Both the position numbers and the translations under genes were made by a program. Below are positions 9,500 to 22,269 of a DNA stretch of 64,000 bases, one piece after another. The notes under the pieces were generated by a model. It made no database searches. It had not been told where the DNA came from and was given only the letters and a program-made list of their open reading frames with translations. Positions within the stretch are counted from its first letter, which is position 1; each line of letters opens with the position of its first letter. Origin of the DNA: Anodontia alba (Eukaryota > Mollusca > Bivalvia > Lucinida > Lucinidae); NCBI GenBank assembly GCA_964016985.1, contig OZ024827.1, forward strand, positions 23,745,433 to 23,809,432, in the 5' to 3' direction.

Positions 9500-12400
9500 T
9501 TTTGTTCCCGCTGTAAAAACAGAATTCAGCCTGCTGGTAACTATCTGAATTTGAACTAATTTGGTAGATGTCACAGTCCCAATGATATACCAAGACTCAA
9601 TCTCAAAGCTTTTTTGAAATTCCGATTTTAAAGGGGCTCTTACACGGTATAGGAAATTTACATTGGTTTCTGCCCACGCTTGGAATTGGATGAAATTCTG
9701 CACAATGGTTGCCTAGGGTATAACACTGATGATTATGAGGCATTGGCTTTTAAATGTAGTTCCATTGTAAATTTATGGTGTTTTGTACGCGGCCACTACC
9801 AAATCAGGGGGTGCCCTAATATTAACCTTCGTACAGTAAACAGGATTTCATTTTTCAGATGCTGGAATGTTTTATTAACTAAGACCATCATTAGTACATG
9901 TTTTGATACTATGGATGGCTTCATGTACTTAGCAATAGTGTTGGAGCAATAACGTAAGTTGAACGGTAGCCCCATATTTCAGCTGCAGGTTATGTATTCA
10001 TCCAGATATTATCTGCAATTTTACCATGTTCCGATTCTTGTAAAGACACCATTTCAGCATAAAAAATTTCCATATGTATTAGAAATTAACACATGAAATT
10101 TCATAAAAATTGAAGACCGGTAACATGTTGTTTGAACAGCCTGAATACATATAGTCCTGAGTCGGCAAAATATGAAATTACCCAATACTCATGTATAAGT
10201 AGTATCGTGTAAAGTCAACTTATCAGTAGCTTTCAATTTGGATTACCATGATATAGTATGATTTGTATAAGAAGTTGATACCATAATTGTCCATTTTCAT
10301 TTATAACCAGCTGACTGAATTGCACCTTGTTGAACACCATGTCCAAAAAAAAAACTTTTCGTTTACATGATCTGGACCATGCAGACACTAAGTCCAAGTT
10401 CTCTGTATCTGTATATATAGGATTCCACTTCAAATACTTGACTGTGGAAGTATTTATCAGATAATAAAAAGCAGATAACAGTCTTGTAACTGATGATGAT
10501 GATTATGAAACCTGGGTCTAGCTTTAAAGTTACTCGTTCAGGCAGATAGGCATGGTGGGCACAACTTGCTTACCAAGTAATGATTACTATCCTAGGACAC
10601 CTGAATAAAATCTTCAGGATCCATGTCTGTTGATTTCAACATTCAGAATTGTCAATCTTCAATGAATTTATGAGTAAATACAACAATGTAGACTTCTTGT
10701 CCAAAAAAGCAACTATAAACTTTGGTGTAAACTGGATAAAAGCTTCAAAAATAACAGAGTAACAAAAAGAATTGATATAAACAGGCAATACTGTGACTAC
10801 TTGTTCACGCTTAGTAAATACAAAAAAGCACAATATTGTCAAACCACAGCAGAAGATTTCACAGCTGGTACAAAACACACACGAAGACACTCAATATTGG
10901 AAGAAACACTACAGCTTAAATACAATCAGTAATGAACAACTAAAGTCTGTGTCACATGGACACATGCAAGCTTAATACTGTTTCTTTAGGTATTTGCTGA
11001 CCAAATACTTTAGTACTCTTTCTAAAATGAAAGAATAACTTTTCAGAAATGTGATCAGCGAAGAACAACAAAGAAAGTAAGAGCAGTTGGTATTAAGAAG
11101 AATGAAATTACATTCAGCTAAAATATTCAATGGAAGAAAGAATTTAAGTATAAGAACTAAAACAAAACTTGAATGCTAAAAGCCTCCTTTCAAAACGTAT
11201 TACAACATAAAAAACAGAGACAAGGTGAAAATAGAATTAATTAAATACCATAGAACTGCCAGCAACCAAATGAATGAAAACTGTCCAAAAACTCTTCAAT
11301 ACATCCCTTAGATTCACATTAAGATCACACAAGTTAGCTGTTTTAAATTCCTGTGTTAATTAACATATGGCGGAGTTGCAAACTAGTATGGAAGTCCTTA
11401 GGCAAATGACTAAAATATGAATGTCATACAACCTTTGGAAAAATCTTTATGCTTTAACATGAAGAACTATAGAACACCAACTTGTTGTTTAAGTCAAACT
11501 ATGTGCACTAGAATAGAACTTATACAGAACAGAAACAATTTCATATATGCTTACTTTAAGGAAGAAAGGATAGATCTGCTTTTCTGATAGCAAAAGTTAA
11601 GACCACATAAACAGTATTCTGTGCTGCTGTCATCAAAGATAACTGTTGAAACAAAGAGAAAAACTCCAGTGTCAGTGTCAATTCGATCGCGGGAATATAC
11701 CGATTGAAGTGACACATTTGAACATGTTACAGGACAAGAAATCCAGTGTTCATAATTTCAAAATACAATATAGCCTTGCAAGCAAGCTATAGATATATCA
11801 GAAGTTAAGTCTATAGGTATTATTTTCTTTTCAAGCGTTCTTAGTTTGGTTAGAGTTCACCAGTCCAGAAGCAAAGCTCCAAAAAGCAACAACTACTTGC
11901 AATAGTACGTTTGCACATCTTCTTAATATGCCTATTTTTGTAATGGTGAGAACGGATACCCCTGTTTTACACCTATTTTAGTTTTATGCCTTTTGGGAAG
12001 TAATTATACAAAATACTCAATGATTTGCTGACATGAATTAAAGCGTAAGATTTTGTTAAGCCTAATTTGTTAATTAGAATTTCTTTAGATTTAATTTGTT
12101 ATGCTGTCTACATTTGTAATAGTTGGTTAGTCAGAGTCCATATAAATAGAAGGCAAGTAATAGAAAGTCATAAAAATTTAATGGGTAGCTCAAGATATAT
12201 TCATTCCGAGTTGTCTAAACTCTCTTTGATTTGTTAAGTGTTAGAAGTGTTTGATAACACTGCCTTTCTCTACTGTTTTTTTTATCAATGTAACAAAATA
12301 GTCAATTTGTAAAAACTGACCTATATCCATTCCGGTTTTGATTTTTTATGAAATTTGGCATAGCTATAGAGGATATATGTAGCAAATTTTTCTGGTAGTA

Positions 12401-12640
12401 TGAAATCTTGACAAAGACTATAACATATTAATTTTGAAAGTTTAATTTTGATATTTTTTTCATTTTTTGATAAAAAATTCAGATTTTTTATAATCAATTT
12501 ATCAGAAAATGTTAACTTTAATTAAATATAAATGTTTTGTGGTACCAATAGAATTACTATGGTGTTTACCATTCAGCACAGTGCAAAAATCTTAAAACTA
12601 AATTAAACTTAAGATGTATGACATACTTATTTGGAGACAG
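9500..12640. other. 3.1 kb without recognisable gene or repeat
   Basis: AT-rich sequence with short frames only. I see no domain, no splice-flanked coding island I would defend, and no copy of the window's repeat families. It is the longest single-copy-looking stretch here and could be intron or intergenic DNA. Confidence 0.45.
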
Positions 12641-12649
12641 GTATCAGCT

Positions 12650-12705
12650 CATGGGGGGAGTGAGTCAAGGTTGCGTCCTGAGTCCAAATTTTTATTATAT
12701 AATTT
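12650..12705 (+). pseudogene. Tiny LINE reverse-transcriptase scrap
   Basis: One frame reads GGVSQGCVLSPN, the reverse-transcriptase motif usually seen as GVRQGCVLSP, and then stops. Neighbouring sequence shows nothing else from a LINE, so this is a short relic or chance. Confidence 0.4.
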
Positions 12706-12900
12706 AATAAGCACATTTTCATAGGTTGCATATGCCTAGTTATTATTATACAAAGTTTCAGAAAAATCCATGCGTGGGCAGAAATGAAAGATGCCCTTTT
12801 TGTTCTATCAGTTGCCTCTATAATCCATATCTTGTTTCGAGTCAAATTGCCTCTCAGAAGAAGTTCAAAATAGATGCTCTATTATATTGTTACTGTAATT

Positions 12901-13130
12901 TTCACCCATATATGCCGAATGGACTCTGCTATCTAAACAATATGAACGGGTCATTTTTAAATAGAAGGGGTGTCTGGTTTGTTTTATTGTTATCATGTTT
13001 TATAAAAAACCCTGTACTAAATGTAAACAGTGTAGACTCGGATCAGACGCCGCGTTCTGCGGCGTCTGATCTGGGTCTACACTGCTTACCAACATCCCGT
13101 TTATGGGACGCTGGGCATAAATGAGTTAAT
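12901..13130 (+). mobile_element. Hairpin MITE-2, copy 1
   Basis: The ends CACCCATATATGCC and GGCATAAATGAGTTAA are inverted. The centre (13029-13083) is a hairpin with 25 bp arms containing GGATCAGACGCCGC and a five-base loop. Copies at 15597-15831 and 18505-18677 share the ends and the hairpin. The short frames that cross it are accidental. Confidence 0.75.
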
Positions 13131-13211
13131 AGAAAAATAGATGCAAAAGCCTCATCTGCATAAAATTTCTCGCGCAAGAAATAGAAATATACACACGACA
13201 AAACCTACAAT

Positions 13212-13385
13212 AAGACTTGTGCGTTCCCGATGATTCAGATCACCCTGCGCATCCGCGCAGTCTGATAAGAGCTTACGCTGATCGCATGTGCCTTCTACAA
13301 CAGCCTCTAGGCTAGCCAAAGCGAGATAAACTAGACCGTTTGTCATACTGGGTGGATATACAGGCTGATCTTAGTTTTTCCTGGT
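13212..13385 (+). repeat. MITE-3-related fragment
   Basis: CCTGCGCATCCGCGCAGTCT and the later GGCTGATCTTAG-like block match the internal parts of the 27285-27505 copy. Confidence 0.5.
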
Positions 13386-13732
13386 CATACAGGTCTTATT
13401 GTTGTTTTTGTTATGCGCATGCTCATATTTTATTTTCAAAATTTGAATGTTCATGAAGCTGATAGATAGAGTATTGTCTGCGGTTTCCAAACTGTCGTTA
13501 CTAACATTATTTAGTACGTTTTATAATTTCCTTGTCTACGGATAATGTCAACGTCAACAATGGCGAATATTTAACCTGCTGATGAAAAAAATATGAAACC
13601 GGCGGAGGAAATTTATTACACGTGAATTGTCTTTCTGCAATTGTGCGTAAATAATAATGGACAAAAGTATTGTCATTTAAACAAAAAAAAGCGCCTTGTA
13701 AACGTCCTGTTCGGTTAAATTGTTTGTTCTTT

Positions 13733-15150
13733 TCAGCTCACCTGTCACGTAATTACAAGAAGAGCTTTTGTGATCACATTTTGTCCTTCGTCCTGCGTGC
13801 GTAAACATTTTTTTAAACGACATCTCCTCCTAAACCACTGTTTGGTTTTTGACAAAAGGAATGATCCTTGGTTGGTCCTCCTTTATAGTTGTTCAAATGG
13901 TTTCGGTTCATTGCAAATTTATGTAACAGGAGCTAAAAAATCTATTTTGTTTTAACTAAAATAATAAAAAAAAATCTTCTTGTCTGAAACCAGAAGGCGC
14001 ACGTCTTTGATATTTGGTATGTAGCTTCATTTAGTAGACATTTACCAAAGTTGTTCAAATTATAGCCCTGGGGTCTAGAATGGCCCCGCCCGGGGAGTCA
14101 CTTGTTTTACATAGACCCATATAGGATAAAAACTTTAAAAATCTTCTTGTCTGAAAGCAGAAGGCTCAGGTCTTTGACATTTGACACCTAGCTTCACCTA
14201 GTAAACATCTACCAAGATTGTTCAAGTTATTGCCCTGGGGCCAAAACATGGCCTCATCCCAGGGCCGACATGTTTTGCATAGACTTGTATAGAAAAAAAA
14301 AACGTCATAAATCTTCCTATCTAAAACTAGAAGGCCCGGGATTTTGATATTCGGTAAATAGCTTCACCCAGTAGACCTCTGCCAAGATAACTCAAATTAT
14401 AGCCCTGGGGCCAAGAATGGCCCCGCCCCGGGCTGACATGTTTACGTAGACCTATATAGGAAAAAACTAAAAAAAATCTTCTTGTCTGAAAGTTCAAGGC
14501 TTAGGCCTTTGATATTTGGTATGAAGCATTGCCTAGAGGTCCTCTGACAAGCGTGTGCAAATTATGCACCTGGGGTGAAAAGATGCTCTGCCCAGAGGAG
14601 GGGGTGGGGGGGCGGGGAATGGGGTCCTTTTTTACATAGAGCAAAAAGCAATTTGCAATGATTAGGCCTAAGACTATCAGACTAATAGGGAGGATGAACC
14701 TGAAGAGTAGATGACCTTTAAGTCAATGGTCAAAGTCACCGTTACCTTCAGTACCAGAAAACGCTTGTAATTCTGCAATGCTTATGGTTAGGACCCTCAA
14801 ACTAAATAGAGATATTGGTCCTCACCAGTAGATGATCCTGAGGGCAAAGGTCAAGATCACCAGGACCTTTAGTACTAAAAAACTTGATAACTTGGAAATG
14901 CTAAGACCCCACCGAGTGCAAAGGTTAAGGCCACAGTGACCTCTAGTAAAACACAAGCTTATGACTCCTCAATGCTTTGGGCTAGGACCCTCAAACATAG
15001 TAGGATGTCTCTTATGACCAGAAGATGACCCTAAGGGCAGAGAGGTCATAGTCAAGGTCACCATGACCTTTAGAACCGCATCTCTGTTAGCAATGCTATG
15101 TATAAAATGATTCAGGTGAGCGATATAAGGCCATCATGATCCTCGTTTTA
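13733..15150 (-). repeat. Composite interspersed repeat, inverted copy
   Basis: Read on the minus strand, it starts with an AACAAGAGG-like end near 15150. It then has units with GGTCATGGTGACCTTGAC, then three or four units of about 140 bp with TATAGCCCTGGGGCC and CTTCTGGTTTCAGACAAGAA, and ends with GAGCTTTTGTGATCAC. The block at 30219-31938 has the same order on the plus strand. There is no coding region. The class is unknown: no terminal inverted repeats or LTRs are visible. Confidence 0.8.
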
Positions 15151-15596
15151 TGATGACTCAATCAGAAATTCAGAGGATAATGGCTACTAGGGAGTACTCC
15201 CAAGTTATTCTTTCAGTCAGCCACTTTCGGTTTCGTACAAGTTATTATGTTTGCACGTTATGATATATACCTGGCCTAGTGCAATGTGGACTGTGGACAA
15301 ATTATTTATCCACCCGTAATTAATGTGAAGGCTTATCAGTATTACATTGTCAGGCGACGAAATTTTCCCATGCAAACATTTAAAGCAGGTACTTCCTAGT
15401 TGAATATGATTGGCCACATAACCGAGGTATTCCAAGTAATGCATTGCGAGCAAGCTTCGTATCTATTGATTGCACCCATAGTTGTTATATAGCATACATT
15501 CATTAATACATTATGGACTAAAATGTGGAGTTGATAGGTTGGTAAGCCTGATTAGTGTCAGGACTAAGAGAGGGGTTGGGAGTCCATAACACTCAG

Positions 15597-15831
15597 TTAA
15601 ACCCACTTGTGCCTAGCGTCACATAAAAGGGACACTGGCAAACAGTGTTTAAATCCCAGATCAGACGCCGCAGAAAGCGGCATCTGATCAAGGTCTACAT
15701 ATTTGCATTAATATGGGAGTTTCTATAAAACAAGGTAATAATAATAATAATAAAATAGAAACCCCTTCTAGTGGAAATGGACCGGTCCAAAGAATTAAGA
15801 TTAACAAGTCCAACCGGCATAAATGGGTTAA
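15597..15831 (-). mobile_element. Hairpin MITE-2, copy 2
   Basis: TTAAACCCACTTGTGCC at the left is the inverted partner of GGCATAAATGGGTTAA at the right. A central hairpin carries CAGATCAGACGCCGC and GCGGCATCTGATC, with a (TAA)n run inside. The frame over it is not a gene. Confidence 0.75.
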
Positions 15832-16123
15832 GCCCCTAACAGTTTTAGTGGTGACCGTTGTAAAATTGTATATCTGGCAGTTACATTTCATTTATTTGTT
15901 GCTTTTCATTTCTTTGTTCTATGTTCGATATTTCCTCGTTCTAGTTTTTAGCAAGTTATGTTTTTGTGTTGTCATTTTTTGGCATTGAACTTGGGGCTTG
16001 ATAGGGGTGAGGGGCTTTGTATTATGATTGCGACCATTTAGGTATATCTCATTAGTTATGTTCTGAAACTACATATGATGAGCAACGTGTGAAGAAGGCC
16101 TTGTGCCGTTGTTATTGTTGAAT

Positions 16124-16465
16124 CATCACGAAAACACGCCTGTATAATTTTGACCCCCTTAAACCCCACTTTTATATAGTAAAACTGGGGTTTTCAGGGG
16201 TATACATTATTTTTCTTATTTCTGCTCAAAACATTGATTGTGGGTACTCGTTAGAACCGCCTCGCCATTGTGGGTACTCGTTAGAACCGCCTCGGCGAGG
16301 CGGTTCTAACGAGTACCCACAATCTATGTTTTGAGGCCGAGGCGGTTCTAACGAGTACCCACAATCTATGTTTTGAGCAGAAATATGAGAATTTTTTTAT
16401 GTGAAAATTTTCAGTTTTTGGAGGTGAAATTTTCTATATATTTGTATAGGCGTGTTTTCGTAATG
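16124..16465 (+). mobile_element. Palindromic MITE-1, copy 3 (doubled core)
   Basis: The ends CATCACGAAAACACGCC and GGCGTGTTTTCGTAATG and the side hairpins match the family. The central arms are doubled: two left arms in a row (each with GTACTCGTTAGAACCGCCTC), then two right arms (each with GAGGCGGTTCTAACGAGTAC). This explains its 342 bp length against about 280 bp elsewhere. Confidence 0.88.
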
Positions 16466-16964
16466 AAGCTCAAATCCGGTTTACTTTGACGTAACATTTC
16501 CGCCAATTTCCGAATGCTCTGTTGTGCCGTATCTATATTCATTGGTCTTACAAAGCGCCAGTCACAACTACAGCAGACGACATTTTGTTTTAGAAATTTG
16601 TCACTTTAAAATACAAGTTATACCCAGTAAGCAGTCTACATAAATCTATAGCGGGCCTTTATGGGCCTGTGAGGGTAGCTGGCGGGCTGTAGATTTATAA
16701 AGAAAGCTAGCTGGATGTTGATGTTCGAAAAAAATGTATTTTTCTTAAAGACACAATTTGGGTTGCATAACAGCCTAATGGCTCTAAGCAGATTGAAGAA
16801 GAAATCCTTGGTGACTTATGCCTCTCTTACAGGTAGGGGCCTAATAAGGGGTAAGTAGATTTGATATTAGCAACGTTTATGATGAAGCCAGAAAACAGAT
16901 AAGGTGGGTGATTTGATGTGTGTTTTCACATTATACCATAAAATATATTTGGTTGCTCTGCATC

Positions 16965-17015
16965 AGCATCGCCTCGCCAAGGCAGTTCTAATGAATACTC
17001 AACACTTGTTTTATA
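16965..17015. repeat. Decayed MITE-1 core fragment
   Basis: GCCTCGCCAAGGCAGTTCTA followed by ATGAATACTC is a diverged half of the MITE-1 central palindrome without its ends. Confidence 0.5.
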
Positions 17016-17127
17016 GAGAAATACAGATACATATGCCAATATAATATACTAATTTAACATCAAATGCCTTCTTTGTCTGCTTCTTTAGATGAAATACAGA
17101 AAATAAGTATTAGAAATATAGTATTTT

Positions 17128-17755
17128 ATTTATTTATTTATTTATTTATTGGTTTGAAAAAGAGAAGTATTACGGCATAAATTACACTGTCTAGAAACTT
17201 TCTGACATATTCCACAAGGTGTTGTTTTACTGAAGTGAAAATGAGTAAGCATTAGTCTCTTTGTGTCAAATTGTGTGTCTTGGGAAATTCATAAACGGAA
17301 TATCTATATTTCAAATGATGACTTTAACATTGAAATACTAACATTTTATTTTGCAATGCTGTTCTTGAAGACAACTTTCTTATAGTTCCATTATATTGTA
17401 CTTTCATGGTAAATATTATTCCGTGTTCCTTTGTTGTTCTTTCCTGGTGAAGTCTTACATACGTAGCCTCAAAACAAAATATTGGCAGATTCAATTTGAA
17501 TCGGTTTTGAGACAGCTATTGAATAATTGTGCGATGAATAAATAAATAAATAAACAAATAAATAAATAAAAACTTTCAATTTTCGTATTTATATTTCCGT
17601 CTGTTTTTTTTTTTTTTTTTTTTTTTTTTTGGCATTATGCAAAAACCAACACCTTTTTTATTTTGGAAAAAAGTATCAAAAAAAAAAAATAAATAAATAA
17701 ATAAAATAAAATAAAATAAAAAAAAGAAAAGAAAAATAAAGAGATACAATACAAA
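17128..17755. repeat. Simple repeats: (TTTA)n, (AAAT)n, poly-T, poly-A
   Basis: Runs of TTTA (about 17128-17152), AATA (about 17537-17570), T24 (about 17607-17630) and AAAT/AAAAT (about 17680-17730) dominate. Nothing coding is visible. Confidence 0.9.
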
Positions 17756-17955
17756 TCAACAAATTAAATATAAAATTCGCAGTCAAATGAATTTATTTGA
17801 ATGTTAAATAACGTATTGAAAACTTCTCAATCATATACAATTGCCCCTTATAGGGCCCCACTAGGGAGACAACATGCTGATATCAGGACCGTATATTGGG
17901 GCTGTTAGTGATAGGGTTGTCTAGCCAAACGATGTAAAAATTGTGTCTTTAAATA

Positions 17956-18231
17956 TATCACGAAAACATATCTATATAATTTTGACCCCCTTAAACCCCA
18001 CTTTTATATAGTAAAACTGGGGTTTAAAGGGGTATACATTATTTTTCTTATTTCAGCTCAAAACATAGATTGTGGGTACTCGTTAGAACCGCCTTGGCAA
18101 GGCGGTTCTAACGAGTACCACAATCTATGTTTTGAGCAGAAATAGGAAAAATATCGGAGTTTTTTATCTGAAAATTTTCAGTTTTGGAAATGAAATTTTC
18201 AATATATTTGAATAGGCATGTTTTCATAATG
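17956..18231 (+). mobile_element. Palindromic MITE-1, copy 4
   Basis: The ends TATCACGAAAACATATC and GGCATGTTTTCATAATG, the 14 bp hairpin, the central palindrome and CTGAAAATTTTCAG are all present. The order and length are normal for the family. Confidence 0.87.
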
Positions 18232-18504
18232 TCCTTAAAATATCTTACACTCTAGATCTGTCTATGACACAATCGAATATTCTTATTTTGAAATTGCGTA
18301 GCTCACACAGACATCATCTGTTTGAGCATCTGCAATTGTTAACAAACGGAGGGATTTGCCTACTGACCGTTCCAAGGCGATTGATTCCTCTGTTGCAGTT
18401 CTTCTTAGTTTATGCGTCTGTGTGGCGTTTGTTTTGTTATTACTGGTTCCTCATCACTCTTACTTTTGGTGCACCCACACCCCCTGCCCCGCCCCACAAA
18501 AAAA

Positions 18505-18677
18505 AGGTTAATAGGCAAACAGTGCAGACCCAGATCAGACATCTACACCGTTTGCATTAAATACAAGAATTTCTAAAAAGATATACTAGTAATAAAAACT
18601 AACCAGACACCCTGTAATTGGAAATAGGTCGGTCCAGAGAGTTATGATAGAAGAGTCCATCCGACGTAAAAGGGCAA
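18505..18677 (-). mobile_element. Hairpin MITE-2, copy 3 (hairpin half lost)
   Basis: AGGCAAACAGTGCAGACCCA, then AGATCAGACATCTACACCG, shows one hairpin arm joined to a short stub of the other. The right part ends CGACGTAAAAGGGCAAA, like the family's terminal repeat. Confidence 0.6.
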
Positions 18678-19079
18678 ATGTATACGAATAAATGTTCTCG
18701 ACCTTCGATTTTTTAATTTTATTTTTCAATATTATTTTAGGCTATAAGATATGGTATTGATAATAATGTACAGAACTGCGGAGCAAAAACTGTGTACCGT
18801 TGTTGTTGTGGTTGCATTCTGGTTTGCAACTTTCTGCAGGTAAGCATTGATTCTTTATTTCTATCATTAAAGGAAAACACACATCTAATTACAAATACAG
18901 CGGAAAATAAAAAGCCTGTAATCAGTTTGGCGAAAATAAAAAAAAAATAAGAAAACTAAAATCAGTTGAGAACATTTCTTATTGCTATATACCTGTAAAT
19001 GTATTCATTGGCATATATACTGTCAGGTAACTCAAATATGCAGCTTGTTCTGCCAAAAGGCAGTTTTTATTTGTGAATT

Positions 19080-19114
19080 ACAACAACAACAAAAACAACA
19101 ACAACAACAACAAC

Positions 19115-19150
<36 letters not shown>

Positions 19151-19212
19151 TTAAATAATCAAAATGGCGCTGTCCATACTCACAATAACAATAATAATAA
19201 TAATAAATAACC
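19080..19212. repeat. (AAC)n/(AAT)n simple repeats
   Basis: An ACA/AACA run passes into (AAT)n, and a second (AAT)n run lies near 19187-19208. Confidence 0.92.
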
Positions 19213-19279
19213 GAAGACTGACAAAGGTCTTAAGAGGTCAGTGTGACATATTTTATCGTTCAGTCTCTGGTAATTAAAT

Positions 19280-20640
19280 TCGACAGGAATACTTGAGGGA
19301 TTAACATGAAACTTGACATTTTGCTGTCAATCTTCAATAACATTTATTATGTGCTAAGTGTAGACCAAGATTTTTTGTGAAAGTGAATACTTGTTTCTCT
19401 GAATCTGTTGGATACTCCAAACACCTCAAATGAGTAGTGCATGGAGTGCGTTGAGCAGCTGATGAATTAATTTCAGTAAGTTTTAACATCTATTGTGTGC
19501 TAAGCATAGAGCAAGCTTTTTGTGAAAGCGAGTACTTCGTTCTCTGAATCTGAATCTGTAAGATACTACAAAATGTCTAATGAGTATTACAAAAAGTGAA
19601 AATGATCACCTTGAGCAGTTGATGGATTAAATTCAATCAAATTTAACATTTATTATTTGCCAAGCGTAGACCAAGCTTTTTGTTAACGTTAAACCGAAAT
19701 TTTGTGCAGGATATAACTCCCATTCTGTTTGAGATAATTTGATAATATTTGATAGGGATATATATCAGGTCAAGTAGGCGTGTTGCATGCAAGAAGAACA
19801 ACTCTTGCGTTTTTCTTTTTCTAGTTAGCTCCCCTGAACGAGTTTCTAAGCCAAATTTTTGTGCACTCCATAACTTAATGGTTTGAAATATTTTGATAAT
19901 ATTTAGTACAGGCATAGATAAGGACGAATAGGTATGTCACGTTCTTGTTATCTCCCCTGAATAAATTTATCAGCTAAATATTTGTGCACTCTCTAACTTC
20001 TTAATGGTTTGAAATCTTTTGATAATATTTGGTAGAGGCATAGATAAGGCTAGTAGGCATGTCACATGCAAGAGACACAAATCTCACGTTTTGTTGTGTA
20101 CTTATCTCCCCTGGAGCTGAAATCTTATGCAGACTATAACTCCCATACTGTCTGAGATAATTTGATAATATTTGTAGGGCATATAACTGGTCAAGTAGGA
20201 GTGTCACATGCAAGAATGACAACGCTTGCTTTGTTCTTTTTTCTTGTACACTCCACTAAATAAATTTCTAAGCCGTATTCTTGTGCACTCATTGATTACG
20301 TAATGGTTTGAAATAGTTTGATAATATTTTGTAGATAAGGAACAGTAGACATATCGTGTGCAAGAAGGACCACCTCTGCTGTTGTTGATATCTAGCTACC
20401 TCCCCTGAATGTATTTCTAAGCCAAATTCTTGTGTGTGTGTGTGGGGGGGGGGGGGGCGGGGGGGGGCGGGGGGGGGCGGGGGGGGGTTGGGGTTCAAAC
20501 ATTTTGATAATATTTGGTAGAGGCATAGATAAGGACCAGTCAGCATGTCGTGTTCAAGAGTACTCTCATTTTCTTTATTATGTACTTATCCCCTGATGCC
20601 TAAATCTTGTACAGGCCATAACTACCATGCTGTTTAAGAT
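19280..20640. repeat. Degenerate tandem array, about 150 bp period
   Basis: TTTGATAATATTTGGTAGAG recurs in variants near 19738, 19894, 20017, 20163, 20319 and 20508, each followed by a CATGCAAGAAGGACAA-like block and a TCCCCTGAAT block. The 19340 and 19490 segments carry TGTGCTAAGCGTAGACCAAG-type blocks, also seen near 27826 and 47655. A G-rich run with C interruptions lies at 20443-20490. Frames here are repeat translations. Confidence 0.75.
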
Positions 20641-21087
20641 AACTTATTATTTTATTGTCAGCGGTGAAATCAGTGTATATCTGATGAAAATAAAAGTGGT
20701 ATCAATCACTAGTGAACTGATATCGTATCATTTCACTATAGTGAATGATACGATTTATATTTTCACTCTTCGCTTTGGACGACTTCGGTTTTCTTTACTG
20801 TTTCAGAAGTGGATGTTACCTCCACTTCAGATTTTTGAACACCTCTAACTTCTTTGTTTCTGAACTAAACTATCAAGTGTTGGTATGCATTTTCTTAGTT
20901 AAAATGTAAGGAACATTATGGTATCAAAATTATTTTGATTCGCCGAAACTTTTTGTTTTTTGTCTCTCCAGCGGTTCACATGTTAAGCACTGAGCGTCGA
21001 CGCCATGACGTTCATGTTTTGTTTGGTACGTTACTTATGACGTCAGAAACGCGCATTGACGTGTGAACAATAAAATAAAAAGAAAAT

Positions 21088-21236
21088 TTACTCTTTTTCA
21101 GTGAATACCATAAAAGTTTTCATCTCGTGTAATGAAAACATTCAAATTTTCACTCGTGCTTCGCACTCGTGAAAATATACTGATGTTTTCATTTCACTCG
21201 ATGACAATATTTATGGTATTCACAGCAAAAGAATAA
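21088..21236. repeat. Foldback hairpin, about 70 bp arms (copy 1)
   Basis: The arms meet at CACTCGTGCTTCGCACTCGT. The outer arms carry GTGAATACCATAAA and TTTATGGTATTCAC. The same structure recurs at 22114-22262, so it was duplicated with its surroundings. Confidence 0.75.
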
Positions 21237-21300
21237 ATATCTTCTATTTTTTTTATTGTTAGCGGTGAAATCAGTGTATATCTGGTGAAAATAAAAGTGG

Positions 21301-21500
21301 NNNNNNNNNNNNNNNNNNNNNNNNNNNNNNNNNNNNNNNNNNNNNNNNNNNNNNNNNNNNNNNNNNNNNNNNNNNNNNNNNNNNNNNNNNNNNNNNNNNN
21401 NNNNNNNNNNNNNNNNNNNNNNNNNNNNNNNNNNNNNNNNNNNNNNNNNNNNNNNNNNNNNNNNNNNNNNNNNNNNNNNNNNNNNNNNNNNNNNNNNNNN
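21301..21500. other. Assembly gap (200 N)
   Basis: Two hundred undetermined bases follow AAAATAAAAGTGG and precede a G-run. The true length is unknown, because a round number of N is normally a placeholder. Confidence 0.99.
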
Positions 21501-22113
21501 GGGGGTGGGGGGTGGGGTTTCAAACATTTTGATAATATTTGGTAGAGGCATAGATAAGGACCAGTCAGCATGTCGTGTTCAAGAGTACTCTCATTTTTCT
21601 TTATTATGTACTTATCTCCTGATGCCTAAATCTTGTACAGGCCATAACTACCATGCTGTTTAAGATAACTTATTATTTTATTGTTAGTGGTGAAATCAGT
21701 GTATATCTGGTGAAAATAAAAGTGGTATCAATCACAAGTGTAAAGATATCGTATCATTTCACTAGTGACTAATACGATTTATATTTTCACTCCTCGCTTT
21801 GGGCGACTTCGGTTTTCTTCATTGTTTCAGATGTGGATCTTACCTCCACTTCAGATTTTTGAACACCTCTAACTTCTTTGTTTCTTAACTAAAGTATCAA
21901 GTGTTGGTATGCATTTTCTTAGTTAGAATGTAACGAACCATTTTGGTATCAAAATTATTTCGATTTGCTGATTTTTTTTTTTTTTTTTTTTTTTTTTTCT
22001 TGTCTCTCCAGCGTTTCACATGTTAAGCACTGAGCGTTCATGTTTTGTTTGGTGACGTAATTTATGACGTCAGAAACGCGCATTGGTGTGTAAACAATAA
22101 AATAAAAAGAAAA

Positions 22114-22262
22114 TTTACTCTTTTTCAGTGAATACCATAAAAAATTTTCATCTCGTATAATGAAAGCATTCAAATTTTCACTCGTGCTTCGCACTCGGGA
22201 AAATACTGATGTTTTCATTACACCCGATGACAATATTTATGGTATTCACAGCAAAAGAGTAA
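22114..22262. repeat. Foldback hairpin (copy 2)
   Basis: It is the same as the 21088-21236 hairpin, with the centre CACTCGTGCTTCGCACTCGG and outer arms GTGAATACCATAAA and TTTATGGTATTCAC. Confidence 0.75.
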
Positions 22263-22269
22263 ATATCCT

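Noticed and set aside
13560..13610. CTGATGA...GAAAC as another hammerhead
   Set aside because: The bases between are an A-run with no stem II.
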